From the NCBI GenBank assembly GCA_017958585.1, contig JAGDCK010000110.1, forward strand, positions 1 to 18,838: a DNA stretch of 18,838 nucleotides, given 5' to 3'. Shown in pieces: positions 7,571 through 15,158 of this stretch (positions within the stretch are counted from its first letter, which is position 1; the number at the start of each line of letters is the position of its first letter). The notes beneath the pieces were generated by a model. That model was not told where the DNA came from. It saw only the letters and a program-made list of their open reading frames with translations, and did no database searches. The position numbers were made by a program, and so were the translations under genes. This DNA is from Lachnospiraceae bacterium (lineage in GTDB: Bacteria; Bacillota; Clostridia; Lachnospirales; Lachnospiraceae).

Positions 7571-8910
7571 TATTGCTCTTTTTCCTTTCTTTCTCTGATG
7601 ATAAATCTAAGAGGTGTGCCCTTGAAGCCAAAGGTATCTCTGATCTGATTCTCGATATAACGGGTATATGAAAAATGCATAAGCTCCTTGTCATTTACAA
7701 AAATCACGAATGTGGGCGGTTTTACCGATACCTGGGTGATATAGTAAAGCTTAAGCCTCTTTCCCTTGTCTGCGGGAGGCTGCTGCATAGCCACAGCTTC
7801 AGCCATGATCTCGTTGAGAACACCGGTCTGAACTCTCATGGCATGATTTTCAGAAACCATGTCAATGGTCTCAAAAAGCTTTGGCAGACGCTGTCCGCTC
7901 TTTGCGGATACAAAGAGGATCTCCGCGTAAGGCATGTATGAAAGCACCGTGCGGATCTTGTTTGTATACTCATATATGGTCTTGTCATTTTTCTCAATGG
8001 CATCCCATTTATTCACGCATATGATAACTGCTTTACCTCTGTCGCGAGCTATTCCGGCTATCTTTGCATCCTGCTCTGTGACGCCTTCTGTCGCATCGAT
8101 CACAAGCACTACGATATCCGACTTTTCAACCGCAGCCACGGTGCGGACGATCATAAAGTGCTCCAGGTCTTCCTTTATCTTGTTCTTTCTGCGAAGACCG
8201 GCTGTATCAATAAAGACATATTCTTTGTCATTATATTTTATCTCTGCGTCAACCGCATCACGGGTGGTTCCCGCAATATCAGAGACTATGAGTCTGTCCT
8301 CTCCAAGGAGCTTGTTTATAAGAGATGACTTACCGACATTGGGTTTTCCCACGATGGCAACCCTGGGTCTGTCATCCTCTTCATCCTCTGTCATATCCTC
8401 AGGGAAATAGTCACATACCACTTCCAGCATATCACCGAAACCAAGTCTGTTTACCGATGAAACGGGATGGGGATCGCCTATTCCCAGATTGTAGAACTCA
8501 TACACATCCGGCATGAACTTCTCATAACTGTCCACTTTGTTTACCACAAGCACAACAGGTTTATGACTTCTCCTGAGCATGTCGGCAACCTTTGAATCGG
8601 AATCCACAAGGCCCTGCCTTACATCCACCAGGAATATGATCACATCTGCAGTCTCCATGGCGATCTCCGCCTGGGCTCTCATCTGTGACAGGATTATATC
8701 GTCCGAATCGGGTTCAATACCGCCTGTATCTATCAAGGTAAAGGTTTTGTCAAGCCATGTAACATCGGCATAAATACGGTCCCTTGTGATACCGGGGGTA
8801 TCTTTTACGATGGAGATATCCTCGCCGGCAAGAGCATTGAACAGTGTGGACTTACCAACATTGGGACGTCCTACTATAGCCACTATAGGCTTGCCTTTTT
8901 TCTTTGCCAT
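7570..8910 (-). CDS. der: Ribosome-assembly double GTPase Der (EngA)
   Basis: This 446-residue essential GTPase acts in late 50S subunit assembly. It has the family's unique two GTPase domains in tandem and a C-terminal KH-like domain. Domain 1 shows GRPNVGKS (14-21), PGITRDR, DTGG (61-64) and NKVD (124-127). Domain 2 shows GKPNVGKS (188-195), DTAGLRRK and NKWD (300-303). The C-terminus ends in the basic stretch FIIRERKEKEQ. The ATG at 8910 is preferred because AAGGAAG precedes it at good spacing; an upstream TTG at 8931 lies inside the previous gene without a site. Only 1 nt separates this ATG from the stop of the PDZ/radical SAM gene, so the two are co-transcribed. Confidence 0.97.
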   Translation of the reverse strand: MAKKKGKPIVAIVGRPNVGKSTLFNALAGEDISIVKDTPGITRDRIYADVTWLDKTFTLIDTGGIEPDSDDIILSQMRAQAEIAMETADVIIFLVDVRQGLVDSDSKVADMLRRSHKPVVLVVNKVDSYEKFMPDVYEFYNLGIGDPHPVSSVNRLGFGDMLEVVCDYFPEDMTEDEEDDRPRVAIVGKPNVGKSSLINKLLGEDRLIVSDIAGTTRDAVDAEIKYNDKEYVFIDTAGLRRKNKIKEDLEHFMIVRTVAAVEKSDIVVLVIDATEGVTEQDAKIAGIARDRGKAVIICVNKWDAIEKNDKTIYEYTNKIRTVLSYMPYAEILFVSAKSGQRLPKLFETIDMVSENHAMRVQTGVLNEIMAEAVAMQQPPADKGKRLKLYYITQVSVKPPTFVIFVNDKELMHFSYTRYIENQIRDTFGFKGTPLRFIIRERKEKEQ

Positions 8911-8911
8911 T

Positions 8912-10261
8912 TTATACTTCCTTTCCGTCAACTATGTTCCAAAAATCGTACCCGGTAGATTTTACAATATTAACCTTTACTTGTAAAGTTTTTTCAAGGT
9001 CTGAGACGTGATAGTCATCGAGAAATACATCCTCTCCGCTCCTTAAAACATTCTCGGGTAAGATAAGGATTTCTCCCAGTTTTTTATCCTTTAACTGCTT
9101 CATCAGATCTCCACCGGTCAAAAGGCCGGATACGGTTATCTTTTCGCCGAAAAACTCATTTACGATACCGTAGACATGGATCTTCATATTGGGATAAAAA
9201 CTCATGATCTCATCAGCCATATTCTTTATATAAGGGTAAGCCAAAAGGCCGGTGGCCATGGATATCTCGCCCTTAAGTTCTTCAGAGGGGATCATCTTAT
9301 TTGAAAGCCTGATATTTTTGGCATCCTCAAACTCATTTAAAAGAAGCCTCAGCATACCCACGCCGTTTTCAAGCTGATTGTATCCGTCATAGTTATCCTC
9401 ATCGGGAAGTTCCATGTCAGCCAGGATATACCACTCATCCGATGCGTGAACGAAGTGATTTCCATGTTTTTCGTAACAGATCTTCTGATATCTGTGAATG
9501 GTATTTAATACCTCCTTGGCATCTTCTTTGGTAAAAGGTTCAAGGGGGTAAAGTCCCTCTCTGTATTTGGAAAGACCAACGGGCACCACTGATAAGCTCT
9601 GAAAATGTGGCATGTATTCCATGAGCCTCTCTATGGAAAACTCCAGTTCTTTTCCATCATTTACGCCCTTACACAAAACGATCTGACCGTTCATGACAAT
9701 GCCTGCCTCGCAGAGCCTGTCTATCTTTTTTAAAGCCTCCCCCGCAAACCTGTTGTGGAGCATCATGCAGCGAAGCTCCGGATTCATGGTCTGAACGGAT
9801 ACATTTATGGGGGAAAGGTGATATTTGCAGATTCTCTCCACATCTTTGTCTGACATATTTGTAAGGGTCACGTAATTACCCTGCAAAAACGATAGTCTGG
9901 AATCGTCATCCTTAAAATACAGGGTCTCTCTCATGCCCTTTGGCATCTGATCGATAAAACAGAAAATACATTTATTGGAGCAATGCCTGTATTCATCCAT
10001 AAGACCGCTCTCAAACACAAGACCCAGATCCTCATCGGGATCCTTTTCGATCTCAAGGATCCACTCCTCGCCGTCCGGCTTTGCAATGCAGACATCGATC
10101 TTTGAATCCTGAACCAGATATTGATAATCAAAGATATCCTCTATCTCGGTATCATTTATGGACAAAAGTCTGTCGCCCACTTCGATCTCCATCTCCTCAG
10201 CTATGGAACCCGGCAGGACCTTACTGACCATATGCCCCGTTTTTTTATAATTAATGCTCAC
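8912..10261 (-). CDS. PDZ/radical SAM/DUF512 protein of unknown function
   Basis: This 449-residue soluble protein has an N-terminal PDZ-like domain (about 8-60, HMVSKVLPGSIAEEMEIEVG). It is followed by the cluster C94-x3-C98-x2-C101 (CSNKCIFC), which should bind a radical SAM-type 4Fe-4S cluster. A radical SAM-like barrel then runs into a DUF512 C-terminal domain (about 230-440). The family is conserved in Clostridia and Cyanobacteria and often sits next to der, but I know of no established reaction. The start is a GTG at 10261 supported by AAAGGAG with 7-nt spacing; the next ATG (10231) would cut into the PDZ domain. It is the first gene of the operon, about 90 nt from the promoter predicted at 10358-10386, and leads into der after 1 nt. 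A role in translation or RNA or protein modification is only inference from der. Confidence 0.9.
   Translation of the reverse strand: MSINYKKTGHMVSKVLPGSIAEEMEIEVGDRLLSINDTEIEDIFDYQYLVQDSKIDVCIAKPDGEEWILEIEKDPDEDLGLVFESGLMDEYRHCSNKCIFCFIDQMPKGMRETLYFKDDDSRLSFLQGNYVTLTNMSDKDVERICKYHLSPINVSVQTMNPELRCMMLHNRFAGEALKKIDRLCEAGIVMNGQIVLCKGVNDGKELEFSIERLMEYMPHFQSLSVVPVGLSKYREGLYPLEPFTKEDAKEVLNTIHRYQKICYEKHGNHFVHASDEWYILADMELPDEDNYDGYNQLENGVGMLRLLLNEFEDAKNIRLSNKMIPSEELKGEISMATGLLAYPYIKNMADEIMSFYPNMKIHVYGIVNEFFGEKITVSGLLTGGDLMKQLKDKKLGEILILPENVLRSGEDVFLDDYHVSDLEKTLQVKVNIVKSTGYDFWNIVDGKEV
8917..8923 (-). promoter_or_regulatory. Ribosome binding site fixing the der start
   Basis: AAGGAAG on the minus strand lies inside the last codons of the upstream gene and about 7 nt before the ATG at 8910. 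It supports MAKKKGKP as the N-terminus and argues against the in-frame TTG at 8931. Confidence 0.6.
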
Positions 10262-10268
10262 AAAAATT

Positions 10269-10275
10269 CTCCTTT
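10269..10275 (-). promoter_or_regulatory. Ribosome binding site supporting a GTG start
   Basis: AAAGGAG on the minus strand, with a 7-nt spacer to the GTG at 10261, is the best site near this start and supports the unusual initiation codon. Confidence 0.7.
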
Positions 10276-10300
10276 GTAAACTGTGATCCTAAAAGACTTA

Positions 10301-10317
10301 TGTTTTACGATAAAACA
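10301..10317. repeat. Small AT-rich inverted repeat in the operon leader
   Basis: A perfect 7-bp inverted repeat (tgtttta and taaaaca) flanks a 3-nt cga loop, 40 nt before the GTG start at 10261. In the leftward transcript it falls in the predicted 90-nt leader. It could be a weak RNA hairpin, a protein operator or chance in AT-rich DNA. Confidence 0.35.
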
Positions 10318-10357
10318 ACGATCAATACTTTAAAATCAGAAATCACATACATAATTT

Positions 10358-10386
10358 ATTGTACTCGAATTTCCTTGACGTGTCAC
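10358..10386 (-). promoter_or_regulatory. Predicted sigma-A promoter for the der-plsY-gpsA operon
   Basis: On the minus strand a -35 box GTGACA (10386-10381, 5 of 6 to consensus) is followed after exactly 17 nt by a -10 box TACAAT (10363-10358, 5 of 6). Transcription would start near 10351, giving a leader of about 90 nt before the GTG at 10261. Its -35 box directly abuts the -35 box of the rightward promoter. Confidence 0.6.
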
Positions 10387-10403
10387 TAGCATAATGATAT
10401 AAA
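10375..10403 (+). promoter_or_regulatory. Predicted extended -10 promoter for the PRPP synthetase gene
   Basis: TTGACG (10375-10380, 5 of 6) is followed after 17 nt by TATAAA (10398-10403, 5 of 6), with a TG one base before it (10395-10396), an extended -10 element. Transcription would start near 10410, leaving a leader of about 30 nt that holds AGGAGG at 10426-10431, 8 nt before the ATG. This looks like a strong housekeeping promoter. Confidence 0.75.
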
Positions 10404-10439
10404 ATAGATGTTAAAATTCATGAACAGGAGGCATAAAAA

Positions 10440-11624
10440 ATGCCAAATCTTGAGAGTATCGAAAACAAAATGCCTGTGGCACCTTTAAAGATCGTGGCTC
10501 TTCCTTCAGCCGAAAAAATGGGTCGCAGGATCAACGATTATGTGGTTGACTACAGAAAACAGATAAACAGCAAGATCAAAAACGACCCCGCATTTGAAGG
10601 TTATATCGAAAGTTCATATCTCCTTCCCATTAATGTACCCAGATTCGGGAGCGGCGAGTCAAAGGCTGAGCTTTTGGAAAGCGTCAGAGGAAAGGATCTC
10701 TTCCTCCTTGTGGACGTTGTAAATAACAGCATCTCCTATGACCTGAACGGTTATAAGCATTACATGTCTCCCGATGATCATTACCAGGATTTAAAGAGAG
10801 TCATCGCTGCCTGCAACGGAAAGGCAAAGAGAATAAATGTGATCATGCCCTTCATGTATGAGAGCCGTCAGCACAGAAGAACCTTGAGAGAATCTCTTGA
10901 CTGTGCTTTCATGCTTCAGGAGTTAAAGGATTACGGCGTAGACAATTTCGTAACCTTTGATGCTCACGATCCCAGAGTTGCAAATGCTACTCCTTTAAAC
11001 GGATTTGACAATTTCATGCCCCAGTATCAGTTCATCAAATCATTGTTAAACAATGAAAATGATCTGATCATAGACAAGGAACATTTGATAGTAATAAGCC
11101 CCGATGAAGGCGCCCTTGACAGAGCGATCTATTTTGCTTCCGTTCTTGGTGTAAACACCGGAATGTTCTATAAGAGAAGAGATTATACAAAGATCGTAAA
11201 CGGAAAGAATCCCATTGTGGCCCATGAGTTTTTGGGTGACGACCTCGAAGGAAAAGACGTTATCATCATCGACGATATGATCGCTTCCGGCGGCTCCATG
11301 ATAGATACCGCAAAACAGCTTAAAGCCATGAAGGCAAAGCATGTATTCATCTGCTCTTCCTTCGGTCTTTTCACAGAAGGATTTTCAAAATTCGATGAAG
11401 CTTACGAGAGAGGTGATTTTGACAAGATCATCACCACAAACCTTACTGCTCTCCCTCCTGAGATCTATAACAGACCTTACTTCATTGAGGCAGACCTTTA
11501 TAAATTCATAGCTTCCATCATCGACTTTATGAATCATGACGCTTCAATGTCAAATATCTTAACTCCCGCCGAAAAGATGCGCGAGTTTCTTGATGAATAT
11601 AACGCAAGAGAAAAATCAAACTAA
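10440..11624 (+). CDS. prs: Ribose-phosphate pyrophosphokinase, long divergent form
   Basis: This 394-residue cytoplasmic enzyme is predicted to make PRPP from ribose 5-phosphate and ATP for nucleotide, histidine and tryptophan synthesis. Family motifs are present in altered form: YESRQHRR (140-147) where the classic enzyme has an ARQDR-type loop, FDAHDP (173-178) for the catalytic histidine and metal site, SPDEGALDRA (220-229), and the PRPP-binding loop VIIIDDMIASGGSM (274-287). It is about 80 residues longer than the usual 310-320, with an extra N-terminal portion and a C-terminal extension. The start has a perfect AGGAGG. It is the only rightward gene here, transcribed alone from its own promoter and closed by a strong terminator. 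Clostridia often carry such a long form beside a classic Prs, so this may be a second, differently regulated isoenzyme; the other copy is not in view. Confidence 0.88.
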   Translation: MPNLESIENKMPVAPLKIVALPSAEKMGRRINDYVVDYRKQINSKIKNDPAFEGYIESSYLLPINVPRFGSGESKAELLESVRGKDLFLLVDVVNNSISYDLNGYKHYMSPDDHYQDLKRVIAACNGKAKRINVIMPFMYESRQHRRTLRESLDCAFMLQELKDYGVDNFVTFDAHDPRVANATPLNGFDNFMPQYQFIKSLLNNENDLIIDKEHLIVISPDEGALDRAIYFASVLGVNTGMFYKRRDYTKIVNGKNPIVAHEFLGDDLEGKDVIIIDDMIASGGSMIDTAKQLKAMKAKHVFICSSFGLFTEGFSKFDEAYERGDFDKIITTNLTALPPEIYNRPYFIEADLYKFIASIIDFMNHDASMSNILTPAEKMREFLDEYNAREKSN

Positions 11625-11630
11625 AATTAA

Positions 11631-11660
11631 GTCCCTGCGATCACTCGCAGGGACTGTTTT
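11631..11660 (+). terminator. Strong intrinsic terminator after the PRPP synthetase gene
   Basis: A perfect 10-bp GC-rich stem (gtccctgcga at 11631-11640 and tcgcagggac at 11645-11654) with a 4-nt loop is followed by TGTTTTT. The stop of the converging kinase gene lies right behind it at 11660-11662. On the minus strand the stem is followed by TTAATTTTAG, so it probably stops the leftward kinase transcript too, less strongly. Confidence 0.92.
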
Positions 11661-14338
11661 TATACCATTTCTTTATAGATTGGGAATGTGATCACTGCCT
11701 TAAACAGATCACCGTCAAGGACTATCTCAAAGCTTCCGCCCATGGCTTCCACAAGGCTCTTTGAGATGGAAAGTCCAAGACCGCTTCCCTCCGTACTTCT
11801 GGATGAATCACCTCTGATAAATCTCTCCGTAAGTTCATCGGGAGTGATATTCATCTGTGCCTTAGAGATATTTTTAAGTGACAGTACCACATTGCCGTCC
11901 TTCTCTTCCACATCCACATAAACCCTTGAATTTTCAAGAGCATATTTGCAGATATTGTTTAACTGATTCTCTATGACTCTCCACATTCTCTTGCTGTCAA
12001 CATACACATCCATGTTGACACCTTTTTTGTTTACAAAAAGGGACAGCCCCGAATCTTCAAATTTGTCTGCAAATTCTCCTGCAGCCTGATTTACAAGCTC
12101 AAAGAGATTGATCTTTCCCATCTCCAGATTGATATTTCCGGATGAGATCCTGGACACCTCCACCAGGTCCTCAGTAAGCGTCTTTAATCTCTGGGACTTG
12201 GAATCCAGGATCGAAATATAGGAATTTGCAGTCTCATCCTGTATCTTTAATCTCTTTAACAGATCCACATAATTGATGATGGATGTAAGCGGTGTCTTTA
12301 AGTCATGGGACACATTGGTGATAAGGTCCGTCTTCATCTGTTCATCCTTCATGGATGTGCGAACCGCTTTCCTGATACCTTCTCCGATATTGTTTACCGC
12401 ATCGGCAAGCTCCCTGTTGTATCCGTGGAGGCTCTCATTGTCGATCTTATAATCAACTTCACCGTCCCTGATCCTGCGAATACCGTCCATGATATCATTT
12501 CTCTCGGCCGTTGACTTAAATCTGATTCCTGCCACCACCAGGTCTATGATCACAAGGATTATGATCAATATGATCCCCAGGGACCTGTCTCTGAATCTGT
12601 ATATGCCGTATAAAAACATACCGTTAATTACGAGGAATAAAAAGTAATTCAGTATGGATGAAAAGGCCGAATCCACATGCTTTGATGAAAAATCCACCAC
12701 CTTTTTCGACACATCGGAAAGTACACGGATAAGAGAATTTTCATACAAAGTCTTAAACCTGAATCTCCTGACAAGGCTGTACCAGATCAGGCTTATAAAG
12801 AGGCTTACCATAAAGCCGTATATGAACCATATGCCATAGTTTGCATTTAATGCGGAATCATAAAAATACGGATATTGCATGATGGCAAGACCTGCAAACA
12901 TCACTCCGATCAAAAGTAATATCTCCGTCTTTATCTTGTCTATTGGGTACAGGATTATGTCCCCTTCTGATTCATCAAATGAAGAACTGCCCATTATCAT
13001 TGTGAGATATACCACATCGATAAGCCACATTCCAAGCAGTATCAGCATTATGACAAGAAGCCTTCTGCTGTTTTGTGAAACCCTGCTGAAGGCAAGATTT
13101 GCATCATAAAAGGCGTCATGTATGGGATAATTTGTATCAACGCCAACCCAGATCATGGTATTTGTGGGATAAGCATAATCATAGTTTCTGAGGATATTGA
13201 ATATGGTCTCCTCGGTAAATGAAGAGTTTCCCGTAAAATCCAGGGAATCGGGGTAATAGATGAAAAACCTTCTGTATTCACCAAAATACTCTGTGAGCTG
13301 TTCATCCGAATAATTTTCAAGGTCGGAAATATTTGTAAAAGTATGGGTCACTCCCATTTCATTTGACATACGGATGGCATATTTTAAATTGCCCTCGTCC
13401 TCTCCGTAATATTCCATACTCTTTACATATTGCTCATAATTGACCGCAATGCTCTCTATGGCTTCCTTCAGATTATTCTGCAATGCGAAATAATCGATCC
13501 AGTTGTCAACGCTGCTAAAGATGGCGCTCTGGCCGTCATAGGTGGCATATCTTTCATTAATCATACTAAAAGACACCATAAGTTCTCCCGCGTCGCTGGT
13601 CTCCAGATCGATCTCATCCTGAAGGGCGGTCACAAGATATGCCACCACCAGATCCATGATCTCGGAATAGGTCATGCTGTCAAGCTCTGCCTGAACATGA
13701 AGGGTGGCTCCGATCTCAGAGCCAAGACCGTATTTTTCCTGAATCTCAGATACCAGCTGGTCATGAACTTCAGCGGACAGAACCGTTCTGTTATCAAAAT
13801 AGTAATCAACAGTATTTGAAGTATCCACGGTATAGAAGCCGTCAAAATAAAGGTTTCCGTATTGGTCGAAGGCAAAGTTTTCAGGGAAGATGATATTTCC
13901 GAAAAACTCTGCAAACCCATAGGAACCCATGGACAGATCTTCATATTCAATTCCGAACCTTCCCCACTTTATAAGGTCGTCAAGTTCATATACGACCGTG
14001 GCAAAGGTACCCGAATACTCTCCTTTTCTCTCCACAAATCCGGTTACATCGATAAGTTTTGAAGGGTTAAAAGCACCATCATCCTCAAACTGTTCCTTGA
14101 TTACAACAAGCCTTGCGATATCCTCGATGGATTCCTTAAAAAGTTCAGTAAAAAGCTGTGAATCCTCGAATAAGCCGCCGGTCCTGAAGAAATCAAAATT
14201 GTATTCCTTTGTTCCGGATAAAGAATTGATCTCAATATTTGACAGGGACATGATCAGGCCTATAATAAGCGCCAACAGTCCCAGCACAATATGGGAGAGA
14301 AATTCAAATATAAATCTTTGAAACGTGGTTTTTTTCAT
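11660..14338 (-). CDS. Membrane sensor histidine kinase with large external domain
   Basis: This 892-residue kinase has a first membrane helix (about 16-34) and a region of about 390 residues predicted outside the cell (35-425). Five further helices follow (about 427-448, 471-490, 502-522, 562-580, 586-606), then a HAMP-like linker (607-660) and the kinase core. The phosphoacceptor is H678 in NVSHDLKTPL. The ATP-binding part has an N box (NQLNNICKY, 791-799) and G2 box GSGLGLSIS (851-859). The usual DxGxG (G1) position reads LKNISK (821-826); I recall similar wording in a subgroup of Firmicutes kinases, so it need not be inactive. Its ATG lies 3 nt after the response-regulator stop, so the two form one two-component system. 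I do not recognise the external domain, so the stimulus is unknown. Confidence 0.9.
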   Translation of the reverse strand: MKKTTFQRFIFEFLSHIVLGLLALIIGLIMSLSNIEINSLSGTKEYNFDFFRTGGLFEDSQLFTELFKESIEDIARLVVIKEQFEDDGAFNPSKLIDVTGFVERKGEYSGTFATVVYELDDLIKWGRFGIEYEDLSMGSYGFAEFFGNIIFPENFAFDQYGNLYFDGFYTVDTSNTVDYYFDNRTVLSAEVHDQLVSEIQEKYGLGSEIGATLHVQAELDSMTYSEIMDLVVAYLVTALQDEIDLETSDAGELMVSFSMINERYATYDGQSAIFSSVDNWIDYFALQNNLKEAIESIAVNYEQYVKSMEYYGEDEGNLKYAIRMSNEMGVTHTFTNISDLENYSDEQLTEYFGEYRRFFIYYPDSLDFTGNSSFTEETIFNILRNYDYAYPTNTMIWVGVDTNYPIHDAFYDANLAFSRVSQNSRRLLVIMLILLGMWLIDVVYLTMIMGSSSFDESEGDIILYPIDKIKTEILLLIGVMFAGLAIMQYPYFYDSALNANYGIWFIYGFMVSLFISLIWYSLVRRFRFKTLYENSLIRVLSDVSKKVVDFSSKHVDSAFSSILNYFLFLVINGMFLYGIYRFRDRSLGIILIIILVIIDLVVAGIRFKSTAERNDIMDGIRRIRDGEVDYKIDNESLHGYNRELADAVNNIGEGIRKAVRTSMKDEQMKTDLITNVSHDLKTPLTSIINYVDLLKRLKIQDETANSYISILDSKSQRLKTLTEDLVEVSRISSGNINLEMGKINLFELVNQAAGEFADKFEDSGLSLFVNKKGVNMDVYVDSKRMWRVIENQLNNICKYALENSRVYVDVEEKDGNVVLSLKNISKAQMNITPDELTERFIRGDSSRSTEGSGLGLSISKSLVEAMGGSFEIVLDGDLFKAVITFPIYKEMV

Positions 14339-14341
14339 AAA

Positions 14342-15037
14342 TTAATCCTGTTTTTCAACCTTATATCCAACACCCCATACAACCTTCAAGTATTTGGGCT
14401 CTTTGGGATTGATCTCAATCTTTTCTCTGATATGTCTGATGTGGACAGCCACAGTGTTGTCCGCTCCTATTGCATCCTCATTCCAGATCTTTTCATATAT
14501 CTGGTCAATTGAAAATACAATGCCTGCATTCTTTACAAGAAGCAGTAATATATTAAACTCGATGGGGGTAAGCTTTACCTTTTCCCCGTCAACAGTCACT
14601 GACTTTGTCTCATCATCGATTACGAGATCTCCCACCTTGTAAACGGATTTGTTGCTCTGGTTGATGCTTCCAAGGCTGGTATAACGGCGTAGATTGGATT
14701 TAACTCTGGCGATAAGTTCCAGGGGATTAAAGGGCTTTGAAATATAGTCGTCCGCCCCGATGTTAAGTCCTAAAATCTTATCCGTATCCTCGCTTTTTGC
14801 GGAAAGCATAATGATGGGCACGGAACTGTTCTCCCTGATCTTTAATGTGGCTCTGATTCCGTCAAGCTTTGGCATCATCACATCCATTATTATCAGATGA
14901 ATATCCTCATTCTGGATTATCTCCAGAGCTTTTATGCCATCGTAAGCCTTAAAGATATTGTAGCCTTCCTGCTTTAAATATATCTCAATGGCTTCCACTA
15001 TCTCTGCATCGTCATCACATACTAAAATATTGCTCAT
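14342..15037 (-). CDS. OmpR/PhoB-type response regulator
   Basis: This 232-residue DNA-binding regulator has a receiver domain (1-120) with the acidic pocket D8/D9, phosphoacceptor D52 in IIMDVMMPKLDG, the conserved Ser/Thr at S79 and K101 in ISKPFNP. A winged-helix domain (about 130-232) ends in RHIREKIE and VVWGVGYKVE, typical of the OmpR class. The start MSNILVCDDD at 15037 has AAAGGA with a 7-nt spacer; a longer frame from a TTG at 15091 lacks a site and adds a non-family N-terminus. It is phosphorylated by the kinase encoded 3 nt downstream. The 121 nt between it and yraN are very AT-rich, and I could not find a convincing promoter or terminator there, so it may be transcribed from lepB through yraN or from its own weak promoter. 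Confidence 0.95.
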   Translation of the reverse strand: MSNILVCDDDAEIVEAIEIYLKQEGYNIFKAYDGIKALEIIQNEDIHLIIMDVMMPKLDGIRATLKIRENSSVPIIMLSAKSEDTDKILGLNIGADDYISKPFNPLELIARVKSNLRRYTSLGSINQSNKSVYKVGDLVIDDETKSVTVDGEKVKLTPIEFNILLLLVKNAGIVFSIDQIYEKIWNEDAIGADNTVAVHIRHIREKIEINPKEPKYLKVVWGVGYKVEKQD

Positions 15038-15158
15038 GTTAATATCCTTTCCCCTGTTTATATAGTCGTATACATTAAAAATTCTTTTCAATTATCACAT
15101 AAATGATTATGGATTTTTAAAACAAATACTTAATTTAATATTAATATGGCGCCAAAGA

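Noticed and set aside
7934..8410. A 158-codon plus-strand frame opposite der
   Set aside because: It is Ser/Thr-rich with no recognisable domain and mirrors the conserved GTPase sequence, so it is a shadow frame.
10361..10373. A possible PurR box (CGAA core) near the PRPP synthetase promoter
   Set aside because: Several positions differ from the Bacillus PurBox consensus and there is no properly spaced inverted second copy. The match is better explained as promoter spacer.
13929..14321. A 130-codon plus-strand frame opposite the kinase N-terminus
   Set aside because: It is Ser-rich and antisense to a continuous sensor gene, and it has no promoter or ribosome site of note.
15038..15091. A longer response-regulator N-terminus from a TTG at 15091
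   Set aside because: It has no ribosome site, adds residues not seen in the family, and AAAGGA sits correctly before the ATG at 15037.
15092..15158. Promoter or terminator between yraN and the response regulator
   Set aside because: The AT-rich stretch has scattered -10-like hexamers (GATAAT, CATAAT) but none has a matching -35 box at 16-18 nt. GGCGCC and AATATTAATATT are short palindromes without a U-run, so no site is called.
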